NCBI GenBank assembly: GCA_007116765.1
Contig: SKHV01000452.1
Span: forward strand, 1-6,237
Length of the DNA: 6,237 nt
Origin: Prolixibacteraceae bacterium
GTDB lineage: Bacteria; Bacteroidota; Bacteroidia; Bacteroidales; Prolixibacteraceae
Direction: 5' to 3'
Within the stretch, counting starts at the first letter, position 1. Each line of letters begins with the position of its first letter. Position numbers and translations under genes: made by a program. The notes under the pieces were generated by a model. It made no database searches. It was not told the origin of the DNA and saw only the letters and a program-made list of their open reading frames with translations. Positions 1-5,285 of the stretch are shown piece by piece.

Positions 1-184
1 GCGTTTGATGGAAAAACTATAATCGAAAGAAAAATCATTCATTTCTGATTTTCCGTATCGGTTAATAAATATACTTTCTGTATCTTTTTGAAAAAAGAAG
101 GGGTTTTCTTGCTGGCACTAATTAATTCGCTCATATCAATTCTTTTTATTTAAACCTACAATTTAGCTTTTATACTATTGCCTA
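1..184 (-). other. Left edge: two possible short overlapping reading frames, otherwise featureless
   Basis: No recognisable gene. On the minus strand an ATG at 134-132 opens a 31-codon frame ending in TGA at 41-39. An overlapping ATG at 42-40 (ATGA arrangement) opens a frame that stays open for 14 codons to the window edge and begins MNDFSFDYSF. The ATGA overlap resembles translational coupling, but neither peptide matches a family I know, and the frames are too short to separate from chance in A/T-rich DNA. They lie directly downstream of the PepSY remnant in the same orientation, so the partial frame could be the start of a further gene. The rest is A/T-rich spacer with no clear terminator. 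Confidence 0.2.
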
Positions 185-535
185 TCAAGTTTTACGTCTA
201 ACTTTTCTGTATTTTTTCCGCCACAGCAAATAACCGCTTATCACCACAACAACACTCCCCAAACTCACCAGCGGAACAATAAGTATGTAAAAATCGCCCA
301 GAAGAAAACCGCACAACCTGCCGGTGTGCATTTCAAGTGAAAAATTCCACAGCGAAATAGCCGATGTACGAATCATAGCTTTGGGCATGTCATGCGGAGG
401 GGTATCGTGCCATAAAGGAATTGCCCCCTTGTCGTAATCAATCATAAACTGCTGCCCCTGCCGGTTGGTTAACATACCGGTTACCTTAAAAGCACCCACC
501 GGCCTGCCCGATGGATTACCAACATAAGTAATTGG
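185..535 (-). pseudogene. PepSY-associated transmembrane protein, C-terminal remnant (5' truncated)
   Basis: The readable frame runs from just after a TGA at 538-536 to a TGA stop at 187-185, about 116 codons; the first usable start is GTG at 499. It has a soluble stretch (GMLTNRQGQQFMIDYD), then SLEMHTGRL, then one strong hydrophobic helix (FYILIVPLVSLGSVVVVISGYLLW) and a basic tail. This order is typical of the C-terminal end of PepSY-TM proteins, inner-membrane proteins often linked to metal, heme or redox partners. Family members normally begin with a membrane helix and a PepSY domain, both absent here, so I read this as a 5'-truncated remnant. A short real protein starting at GTG 499 is possible but less likely. 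It is in the same frame as the Rrf2 remnant upstream. Family assignment is moderate, truncation fairly sure. Confidence 0.6.
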
Positions 536-549
536 TCATTGGGTCATTG
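534..549. repeat. Tandem 8-base direct repeat at the Rrf2/PepSY junction
   Basis: GGTCATTG occurs twice back to back (534-541 and 542-549). It covers the last codons and TGA of the Rrf2 remnant and touches the first codons of the PepSY remnant. Short direct repeats at such a boundary are what a slippage or deletion event can leave behind. A two-copy 8-mer may also be chance. Confidence 0.5.
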
Positions 550-811
550 AGTAAAGATTGAGGACAGCTTTACCTTGTTTGATTTTTTTTGCCAACGATT
601 GTATGGTTTCAGTCTTTGCAATTTGCAGGTAGCCATCCCTGATTTTTGCATACTGCTCATGCAGTGGACAAGGATGCTCGTGACTGCACTCCGACAAACC
701 AAAACCGCAACGCGTAAACACCGAATCGCCCTCCATGATGAGTATTACTTTGTAAAGACTCAGGTCACCGGCTTTATCGGTAAAGAAAAAACCGCCACCC
801 CGTCCTTTCAT
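536..811 (-). pseudogene. Rrf2/IscR-family transcription regulator, HTH lost, C-terminal half only
   Basis: The 91 residues begin MKGRGGGFFF, which corresponds to the wing of an Rrf2 winged helix (usually RGPGGGF). They continue through SLYKVILIMEG and the three-cysteine motif C35-x6-C42-x5-C48 (within FTRCGFGLSECSHEHPCPL), then a C-terminal helix. In active Rrf2 proteins (IscR, NsrR and relatives) these cysteines bind an Fe-S cluster that senses iron-sulfur status or nitric oxide. Family members are usually about 130-160 residues and start with a helix-turn-helix. Here that part, roughly 55-60 residues, is missing: an in-frame TGA lies two codons upstream of the ATG, and I found no HTH in any minus frame up to 1090. 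The product could not bind DNA in the normal way, although it retains the cluster ligands. Family call strong; the gene appears broken. Confidence 0.75.
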
Positions 812-1094
812 TGTTACTCACAACAGCTGTTTTTATGTTTGATGGCACAAAACTACAAAAAAACCATCAAAGGACAAAAAGGTCTTTTTATAGGGTGCGT
901 GAATTTTAAGTGAAAAAAATAATCCAACTATCTATTAATTTATCTCATGTGTTTCGTAAAGTATTTGAGTCCAAATTCTCCGGACAAACTATTCGTCAGT
1001 GTTTTATAGATTATTAAATTTTTTGCAAATAAATTCTCAAGCATCTACATGTCGTATGAGCAATACAAACCTGGCAACGTAATTTATTGAGGCA
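812..1094. other. Gene-free stretch upstream of the sulfur operon
   Basis: No coding frame of convincing length or composition on either strand. The longest plus-strand frame through here only mirrors the Rrf2 remnant. A weak hairpin (AAAGGAC / GTCTTT with a following T run, about 870-889) sits on the plus strand but follows no plus-strand gene. The missing N-terminal part of Rrf2 was looked for here and not found. Confidence 0.5.
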
Positions 1095-1130
1095 ATTCAA
1101 GTATTCAATAAATATATTGAATACTTGAAT
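1095..1130. promoter_or_regulatory. Large perfect palindrome, probable ArsR operator
   Basis: Two 16-base arms, ATTCAAGTATTCAATA (1095-1110) and its exact reverse complement (1115-1130), flank a 4-base AATA spacer. Each arm holds two hexamers 8 bases apart: ATTCAA twice on the left, TTGAAT twice on the right, so the site could hold two nested dimers. ArsR-family repressors typically bind A/T-rich dyads with ATTCAA-like half-sites. This one overlaps the -33 part of the promoter of a gene encoding an ArsR-type protein, so repressive autoregulation is the natural reading. A structural role in DNA or RNA is less likely, since most of it lies upstream of the predicted transcription start. Confidence 0.75.
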
Positions 1131-1146
1131 CATTTTTCTATATTTG
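1117..1146 (+). promoter_or_regulatory. Bacteroidota-type promoter of the sulfur operon
   Basis: TATATTTG at 1139-1146 matches the TAnnTTTG -7 consensus, and TTG at 1117-1119 lies 19 bases upstream as the -33 element. The -33 box is inside the right half of the palindrome at 1095-1130, so a bound repressor would exclude sigma factor. The implied transcription start is near 1150-1155, giving a leader of about 15-20 bases before the ATG at 1170. Confidence 0.65.
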
Positions 1147-1169
1147 TCTTTTCAATCAACTATTGATGT

Positions 1170-1829
1170 ATGGAAGGACGTGAATTTAAAGATGCCATGT
1201 ACGAAGGACTGGCTAAAATGCTAAAAGCCTTATCGAATTCTGCACGGCTCGAAATTATTGAGATGCTTTCGCAGGGCGAAAAGAGCGTGGAAGGCATTGT
1301 TCAAAGTACCAACCTTAGCGTGGCCAATGCGTCGCAGCACTTGCAGGTATTGAAAAACAACAATATTATAAAATCGCGCAAAGAAAAACAATATGTTTTT
1401 TACTCACTGGTAAACGATGATTTTCTGGCACTTTATCAGCACATTATTAAATATGCGGTGGGCGAAATTGCCGAATTGGAAAAAATTATGAACCGTCAGC
1501 GCGAAGACAACAAAGCACTGAACGCAGTGAGTCTCGATGAATTGGACACTATGATTGGTGATGACCATGTGCTGCTGCTGGATGTGCGTCCAAAAACTGA
1601 ATTTGAATTCGGGCACATCACCGGGGCAGTTTCCATCCCCATGAACGAGTTGATGGCTCACCTCAAGGATTTTTCAAAAGACAAAGAAATCATTGCTTAT
1701 TGTCGTGGGCCCTTTTGTGTACTTGCCGACGAAGCCGTGAAAATGCTTAGCGAAAAAGGCTACAAGGTAAGAAGGCTGAATGAAGGTTATCCGGAGTGGA
1801 AAGTGAAACAATTGGAAATAAATAAGTGA
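1170..1829 (+). CDS. ArsR-family HTH repressor fused to a rhodanese domain
   Basis: Of 219 residues, about 10-105 form a winged helix of the ArsR type (MLKALSNSARLEIIEML, recognition helix near 50-66 in SVANASQHLQVLKNNNII, wing near 68-80). Residues about 118-213 form a rhodanese domain (LLLDVRPKTEFEFGHITGAVSIP, active loop CRGPFC at 178-183, closing GYPEW). Rhodaneses carry sulfane sulfur as a persulfide on the loop cysteine, here C178. The only cysteines in the whole protein are C178 and C183; the HTH domain has none, so the CxC-type metal site of classical ArsR is absent. Inference: a repressor responding to persulfide or sulfur load through its rhodanese domain. It is the first gene of the operon, directly behind a large palindrome, and ends one base before the desulfurase gene. 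ATG 1170 is chosen because it follows the promoter at a sensible distance; an internal ATG at 1197 is less likely. No clear Shine-Dalgarno. Confidence 0.88.
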   Translation: MEGREFKDAMYEGLAKMLKALSNSARLEIIEMLSQGEKSVEGIVQSTNLSVANASQHLQVLKNNNIIKSRKEKQYVFYSLVNDDFLALYQHIIKYAVGEIAELEKIMNRQREDNKALNAVSLDELDTMIGDDHVLLLDVRPKTEFEFGHITGAVSIPMNELMAHLKDFSKDKEIIAYCRGPFCVLADEAVKMLSEKGYKVRRLNEGYPEWKVKQLEINK

Positions 1830-1830
1830 T

Positions 1831-2973
1831 ATGAGCAAGCCTATTTACCTTGATTATAACGCAACAACCCCAATAGCCCCGGAGGTTGTAGCCGAAATGC
1901 AGCCCTGGTTCGATACAAATTTTGGCAACTCTTCAAGTGCTTATGCCTTTGGCCGAACCAGCAAGGAAGCCATTTATAAAGCACGTAAACAGGTCGCGAG
2001 TCTAATCAATGCCGCGCCCGAAGAAATAGTATTTACCAGTTGTGCCACCGAATCGAATAACCTGGCCATTCACGGTTTCATCCTTGCCAATAAAGATAAA
2101 GGAAAGCACATCATTACCTCGGCTGTTGAACACCCTGCCGTAATTGAGGTGTGCAAATACCTGACTACCCTGGGTTATGAAATTACCTACCTTCCGGTTG
2201 ATGCTTTTGGCAGGGTTAATCCGGTTGATGTTGAAAAGGCCATTCGACACGACACAGCACTCATTACCATTATGCACGCAAATAATGAAGTAGGAACCAT
2301 TCAACCCATTAGCGAAATAGCCACCATTGCAAAGAAAAATCAGGTTGCTTTTCATACCGATGCAGCACAATCGCTGGCTAAAATCGAAGTGGATGTACAG
2401 CAACTTGGTGTTGATTTGCTCACCATTGCCGGGCACAAATTGTATGCGCCCAAAGGCATTGGCGCCTTGTATATCCGTCAGGGGGTTAAAATTGAAAATT
2501 TAATACACGGTGCAAGTCAGGAAAAGGGAATACGTCCGGGAACCGAAAATGTGCCTTTCATTGTTGGACTTGGGAAAGCGTGTGAGCTGGCACAGCAACA
2601 CCTTTCAACCAACAGCAAACACCTTTCAAGCCTCCGGGATCAACTCCTTCGTGGCTTGCAGGAAAAATTGGGAACGACTGTAAAATTCAACGCCGACCTG
2701 ACCAATTGTTTGCCCAACACCCTAAGTGTGGCTTTTGAAAAAGTTGAGGCACATACCCTGGCTTCAATCATTGAGAAAGAAGTGTCTATCTCCACAGGTT
2801 CGGCTTGCCATGCCAATTCTGTTGAAATATCATCGGTGTTGAAAGCCATGAACATTAACAGGTTAACAGCCGCAAGCACGGTTCGTATCTCGGTGGGGAA
2901 ACCAACTACTGAGGAGGAAATTGATCGGGTAATTGCAATCATTACAAATGCAGTAAGCCAATTAAAGAAGTAA
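1831..2973 (+). CDS. Cysteine desulfurase, NifS/IscS type (class V aminotransferase)
   Basis: This PLP enzyme converts L-cysteine to alanine and leaves a persulfide on an active-site cysteine. Its 380 residues are close to normal family length and span the whole fold. It opens with IYLDYNATTP, followed by the phosphate-binding segment TSCATESNNLAI (T73; the C71 position is usually Gly), VEHPAV (H101), NNEVG (N152) and HTDAAQS (D177, Q180). Then come the Schiff-base lysine in AGHKLYAPKG (K203), RPGTEN, the catalytic C326 in STGSACHAN, and VRISVG (R352, expected carboxylate contact). The loop reads SACHAN where IscS has SACTS, pointing to an accessory subgroup and not the housekeeping IscS. It starts one base after the ArsR-rhodanese gene, so the two are cotranscribed and probably coupled. 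No IscU/SufU scaffold follows; the partner is the DsrE-like protein. Selenocysteine lyase activity is an alternative, since relatives share an ACH loop. Family very sure, substrate less so. Confidence 0.93.
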   Translation: MSKPIYLDYNATTPIAPEVVAEMQPWFDTNFGNSSSAYAFGRTSKEAIYKARKQVASLINAAPEEIVFTSCATESNNLAIHGFILANKDKGKHIITSAVEHPAVIEVCKYLTTLGYEITYLPVDAFGRVNPVDVEKAIRHDTALITIMHANNEVGTIQPISEIATIAKKNQVAFHTDAAQSLAKIEVDVQQLGVDLLTIAGHKLYAPKGIGALYIRQGVKIENLIHGASQEKGIRPGTENVPFIVGLGKACELAQQHLSTNSKHLSSLRDQLLRGLQEKLGTTVKFNADLTNCLPNTLSVAFEKVEAHTLASIIEKEVSISTGSACHANSVEISSVLKAMNINRLTAASTVRISVGKPTTEEEIDRVIAIITNAVSQLKK

Positions 2974-3002
2974 AATACATTAACATTCATAAATACAAAG
3001 AA

Positions 3003-3362
3003 ATGGAAAAAGTATTGATCATTTTCAATCGTGAACCGTACGATGAAACCGACGTAACATGGAACGGTTTACGTTTAGCGGATACTTTAAAGAAAAAAGG
3101 ACATGAAGTTCGGATTTTCCTGATGAACGATTCTGTTGATTTGGCACGCGATGTTTGCAAGCCACCGCTTGGTTACGATCAGGATTTGTCGCAAATGCTC
3201 AGAGACCTGATTGCACAAGGTGTGCCTGTAGAAGTTTGCGGAACCTGTATGGCCCGTTGTGGCATTTACAAAAACCATCCCTACTTCGAAGGATCCAACA
3301 AATCGACCATGGGCTTTTTGGCCGATTGGGTGGTGGATAGCGACAAAGTACTAACATTCTAA
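3003..3362 (+). CDS. DsrE-family sulfur carrier protein
   Basis: This 119-residue soluble protein has the DsrE/TusD-like fold pattern: a first strand EKVLIIFNREPYD, a helix NGLRLADTLKKKG, a strand EVRIFLMND, and the cysteine motif EVCGTCMARCG. It ends with STMGFLADWVVDSDKVLTF, a tail common in small DsrE proteins. Four cysteines are visible (C52, C79, C82, C86). C79 is at about the position of the persulfide-carrying cysteine in DsrE/TusD, and C82 and C86 add two more thiols nearby. DsrE proteins accept and pass on sulfane sulfur in the cytoplasm. Lying 29 bases after the cysteine desulfurase in the same direction, it most likely takes persulfide from that enzyme (inference). The gap carries no terminator or new promoter, so one operon is likely. 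The start at ATG 3003 gives normal family length. Confidence 0.85.
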   Translation: MEKVLIIFNREPYDETDVTWNGLRLADTLKKKGHEVRIFLMNDSVDLARDVCKPPLGYDQDLSQMLRDLIAQGVPVEVCGTCMARCGIYKNHPYFEGSNKSTMGFLADWVVDSDKVLTF

Positions 3363-3364
3363 CT

Positions 3365-3529
3365 ATGGAATACAATGTTTTCGATTCACGGGTAGCTGAG
3401 TATGAATCCTGGTTTGTTGAATTGAAAGCATTAAAAGATGACAAGGGTGATTTTGTGGCAATACAAGCAAAAAAATTATTAGAAATTAAGAATTGTGACT
3501 TGAGGCAAAATGAAATAATTTCTATTTAA
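3365..3529 (+). pseudogene. Stub resembling the N-terminus of a SAM-dependent methyltransferase
   Basis: An ATG two bases after the DsrE stop opens a 54-codon frame. Its first part (VFDSRVAEYESWFVE) resembles the opening helix of class I SAM methyltransferases, which often read F-D-x-x-A-x-x-Y-D-x-W-F. After about residue 20 the likeness fades (LKALKDDKGDFVAIQ onward), and the frame ends in TAA without the glycine-rich SAM-binding loop, so it cannot be a working methyltransferase. I read it as the fourth gene of the sulfur operon, cut off by a deletion or insertion, with its tail from unrelated sequence. Alternatively it is a genuine small protein of unknown role. The A/T-rich second half differs in composition from the genes before it, which fits a junction. 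Confidence in the methyltransferase origin is moderate. Confidence 0.45.
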
Positions 3530-3578
3530 AATCCAATGTTGTCAGGTTGAGTAAAGATTATTTGTAAAGATTTTCCAT

Positions 3579-3712
3579 GGAATCTCCACTTCGCTCCGGC
3601 TTCGCTGCGCTCGCAATGACTTGAATATGTGACCAACCCCTCCCTCATTTAAATGCCTTGAAACCCCCGTCATTGCGATCCCGATGAGGAACGATATCGG
3701 GAGAAGCAACCT
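3579..3712. repeat. Intergenic inverted repeat pair of the GTCATTGCGA type
   Basis: TCGCAATGAC (3611-3620) and GTCATTGCGA (3669-3678) are exact inverse copies 48 bases apart. The left unit continues outward with a doubled CTTCGCT. The right unit holds its own hairpin, TCCCGAT (3679-3685) with ATCGGGA (3696-3702), and ends GAAGCAAC. Units beginning GTCATTGCGA and ending near GAAGCAA are dispersed short repeats between genes in many bacterial genomes, including Bacteroidota. The pair may act as a mobile REP/MITE-like unit or as a bidirectional terminator. It lies just after the methyltransferase stub, so its arrival may be tied to that gene's truncation (inference). Confidence 0.65.
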
Positions 3713-3753
3713 AAAATTTTTACCGGACAATAATGTTTTAAATCTTCAAATAA

Positions 3754-3784
3754 TTTGCAAGTTAGTGTATATTAACTAACTTTG
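3754..3784 (+). promoter_or_regulatory. Bacteroidota-type promoter of tetR-cupin-HD
   Basis: TTTG at 3754-3757 and TAACTTTG at 3777-3784 match both consensus boxes with exactly 19 bases between them. This is the best promoter match in the window. The dyad at 3759-3782 fills the spacer and most of the -7 box, so a protein bound there would shut the promoter. The ATG of the TetR gene follows 22 bases after the -7 box. Confidence 0.75.
3759..3782. promoter_or_regulatory. TetR operator 1 (autoregulatory dyad)
   Basis: This 24-base dyad has half-sites AAGTTAGTGTAT and, read on the other strand, AAGTTAGTTAAT; 10 of 12 positions are symmetric, including the outer eight. Its length and placement on the promoter of a TetR gene are typical of a TetR-family operator. 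The same sequence recurs at 5286-5309 with 21 of 24 bases identical, which argues strongly for a functional binding site. Confidence 0.8.
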
Positions 3785-3806
3785 TCGCAAATTAAATATT
3801 AAAAGT

Positions 3807-4382
3807 ATGCAAACAGCACGGCAAATCGAAATAGTTGAGACAGCACTACACCTGATAAACGAAAATGGAATTCAGGGGCTTACAATAAAAAACCTGTCGA
3901 AGAAAATCGGGATTAGCGAACCGGCAATTTATCGCCATTACGAAAATAAGATAGAGATTTTGGTGGCTGTACTCGATTCGTTTGGGACTTTGCTGGCCGG
4001 CATTAAGGCCAACGTGGAAAAGCACGAAGGAAGCCTTGAAAAAATCGAAGCCATGTTTACGGCATTTTTTCAAGCATTTAAAGAGAATCCGTCGTTGGTA
4101 GCCGTAATTTTTTCGGAAGAACTTTTCCGTAATGAGCAGCAATTATCACAAAAAACTTCTGAAATAATTAACCGTAACATCGAATTTCTTAAAGGTGTAA
4201 TCGAAAAGGGTTCACAATCGGGTGAAATCAGGAGCGATATTCCGGCTGAGCATTTGGCAATAATGGTAATGGGCACCTTGCGCCTGTTTGTGAAAAAATG
4301 GCAGCTGTCAGGTTTCGATTTTGCGCTTGATTCTGAAGGGAAAAAATTGATACAGTCGATCATCATACTTATTTCTAAATAA
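3807..4382 (+). CDS. TetR/AcrR-family transcriptional repressor
   Basis: Of 191 residues, the N-terminal 55 or so are a standard TetR DNA-binding domain: IEIVETALHLINENG (helix 1), then LTIKNLSKKIGISEPAIYRHY with the helix-turn-helix near residues 26-45, then ENKIEILVAVL. The rest is helical, as expected of the ligand-binding and dimer domain, and of usual length. Members repress nearby genes until a small, often hydrophobic ligand binds; the ligand cannot be read from the sequence. A matching dyad lies on its own promoter, and a near-identical copy stands before the RND exporter gene about 1.5 kb downstream, so control of both is likely. The cupin gene follows after 16 bases and the HD gene after that, suggesting one transcript. 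ATG 3807 gives a normal N-terminus. Confidence 0.9.
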   Translation: MQTARQIEIVETALHLINENGIQGLTIKNLSKKIGISEPAIYRHYENKIEILVAVLDSFGTLLAGIKANVEKHEGSLEKIEAMFTAFFQAFKENPSLVAVIFSEELFRNEQQLSQKTSEIINRNIEFLKGVIEKGSQSGEIRSDIPAEHLAIMVMGTLRLFVKKWQLSGFDFALDSEGKKLIQSIIILISK

Positions 4383-4398
4383 ATTAAAATCATAAAAT

Positions 4399-4737
4399 AT
4401 GGACATTAAAAAAGTAGCTGAACAGGCAATTGTTGATACACCACACAAAGTTGATGTTCGAAGATTGTACGACAAAGAGAGTGCGCAGGTTATGCACATG
4501 ACACTACAACCGGGTGAAACGCTCAAGCCGCACATTACCCCGGTTGACGTTTTCTTTTATATACTTGAAGGAACACCCGATGTGCGTGTAGGCGACGAAA
4601 CCATCACGGTTGAAACCGATAGTTTGGTTGACAGTCCGAAAGGAATAGTTCACTGCCTGTCGAACAACTCGCAAAGCATTGCCCATATTTTGGTGGTAAA
4701 AGCACCTCGCCCAACCATGCAGACAAAAGTGTTGTAA
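4399..4737 (+). CDS. Small single-domain cupin protein
   Basis: A 112-residue protein dominated by one cupin beta-barrel. Motif 1 is PGETLKPHITPVDVFFYILEG and motif 2 is DSPKGIVHCLSN. In metal-binding cupins motif 1 reads G-x5-HxH-x3-4-E-x6-G. Here the first histidine is present (H45) but the second is T47, and D50 stands near the usual Glu; motif 2 retains H85. Metal binding may therefore be altered or lost, so small-molecule binding without catalysis is as likely as enzyme activity. It lies 16 bases after the TetR gene and one base before the HD-domain gene, so it is cotranscribed. Its substrate cannot be told. Given the neighbours, a role in handling the compound sensed by TetR is a fair guess only. 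Confidence 0.8.
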   Translation: MDIKKVAEQAIVDTPHKVDVRRLYDKESAQVMHMTLQPGETLKPHITPVDVFFYILEGTPDVRVGDETITVETDSLVDSPKGIVHCLSNNSQSIAHILVVKAPRPTMQTKVL

Positions 4738-4738
4738 T

Positions 4739-5227
4739 ATGTTGATACACGAAGTTACCCAACAAATGATTGATTATTTCAATGGCGATGTGCCTCGTGT
4801 TAATCATGCCTTAAAAGTATTGGGCTTTGCTTCGGCCATTGCCGGTATTGAATAACTGGACAGCCGGCAACTTGAAATTGTCGAAATTGCTGCCATTTTG
4901 CATGATATCGGTATTGTGAATGCCGAAAAAAAGTATCATTCAACGGCCGGAAATTATCAGGAAATTGAGGGGCCGCCCGTAGCACGCGAAATGCTCAAAA
5001 AGCATAAACTGACTGACGAATCGCTTGAGCGTATCTGCTATTTGATTGGCCATCACCATAGCTATCCAAAAATTGATGGCATTGATTTTCAGATACTGGT
5101 TGAAGCCGATTTTCTGGTCAATATTTTTGAAGACGATATGAGTGCCGGAGCAATCGCAAGTGTGCGCGATAAGTATTTTAAAACCAAGGCAGGTAAGGCC
5201 ATTTTCGACAGACTTTATCGGGCTTAA
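4739..5227 (+). pseudogene. HD-domain phosphohydrolase interrupted by an in-frame TAA
   Basis: Reading from ATG 4739, one base after the cupin stop, gives a continuous HD-domain protein of 162 positions with a single TAA at codon 39 (4853-4855). Similarity runs straight across the stop: VPRVNHALKVLGFASAIAGIE before it, LDSRQLEIVEIAAILHDIGI after it. Candidate metal ligands are H23, H55-D56, histidines in GHHHSYP (105-107) and D124 (VEADFLVN), the usual H...HD...H...D layout of metal-dependent phosphohydrolases. There is no frameshift, so one base change (for example from CAA, AAA or GAA) would restore it. Either it is a recent pseudogene, or the base is a sequence error. Restart at TTG 4898 would give about 109 residues but lose H23 and split the domain. 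TAA recoding is unlikely, because TAA ends several neighbouring genes. The substrate is unknown. Confidence 0.8.
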
Positions 5228-5237
5228 ATCATATTTT

Positions 5238-5271
5238 AAAAGCTGAATGCTTTTCAAAAAGTTTGGCTTTT
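5238..5271 (+). terminator. Possible weak terminator after the HD gene
   Basis: AAAAGC (5238-5243) pairs with GCTTTT (5249-5254) around a 5-base loop, and AAAAG (5257-5261) with CTTTT (5267-5271) follows at once. The stems are short and low in GC. They sit 11 bases after the stop of the HD gene and before the next operator, which is where a terminator would be expected. Confidence is low. Confidence 0.35.
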
Positions 5272-5285
5272 ATAATTTGCATCGC

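Noticed and set aside
185..811. TGA recoding (for example selenocysteine) joining Rrf2 and PepSY into one protein
   Set aside because: Both halves lack their N-termini, no recoding hairpin is evident, and the Rrf2 part ends at normal family length at the TGA. The shared frame has a one in three chance of arising by accident.
870..889. Hairpin with T run as a terminator
   Set aside because: No plus-strand gene ends before it, the stem has a bulge, and minus-strand use would place it upstream of the Rrf2 remnant.
575..913. 112-residue plus-strand reading frame
   Set aside because: It lies antisense over the Rrf2 remnant, whose protein matches a known family, and its own product has no recognisable pattern or promoter.
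3155..3340. 61-residue plus-strand frame inside the DsrE gene
   Set aside because: It overlaps a well-supported DsrE gene in another frame and gives an Arg/Ser-rich sequence without family features.
547..3559. The 13-base string TTGAGTAAAGATT at both 547-559 and 3547-3559
   Set aside because: About one such match is expected by chance in an A/T-rich window of this size, and one copy is simply codons of the Rrf2 remnant. Flanking bases do not extend the match.
3579..3712. Repeat pair as a CRISPR array or an insertion sequence
   Set aside because: There are only two inverted units, with no regular spacers and no transposase; it fits a dispersed intergenic repeat instead.
4853..4855. TAA as a sense codon (alternative genetic code)
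   Set aside because: TAA serves as the ordinary stop for the desulfurase, DsrE, TetR and cupin genes in this window.
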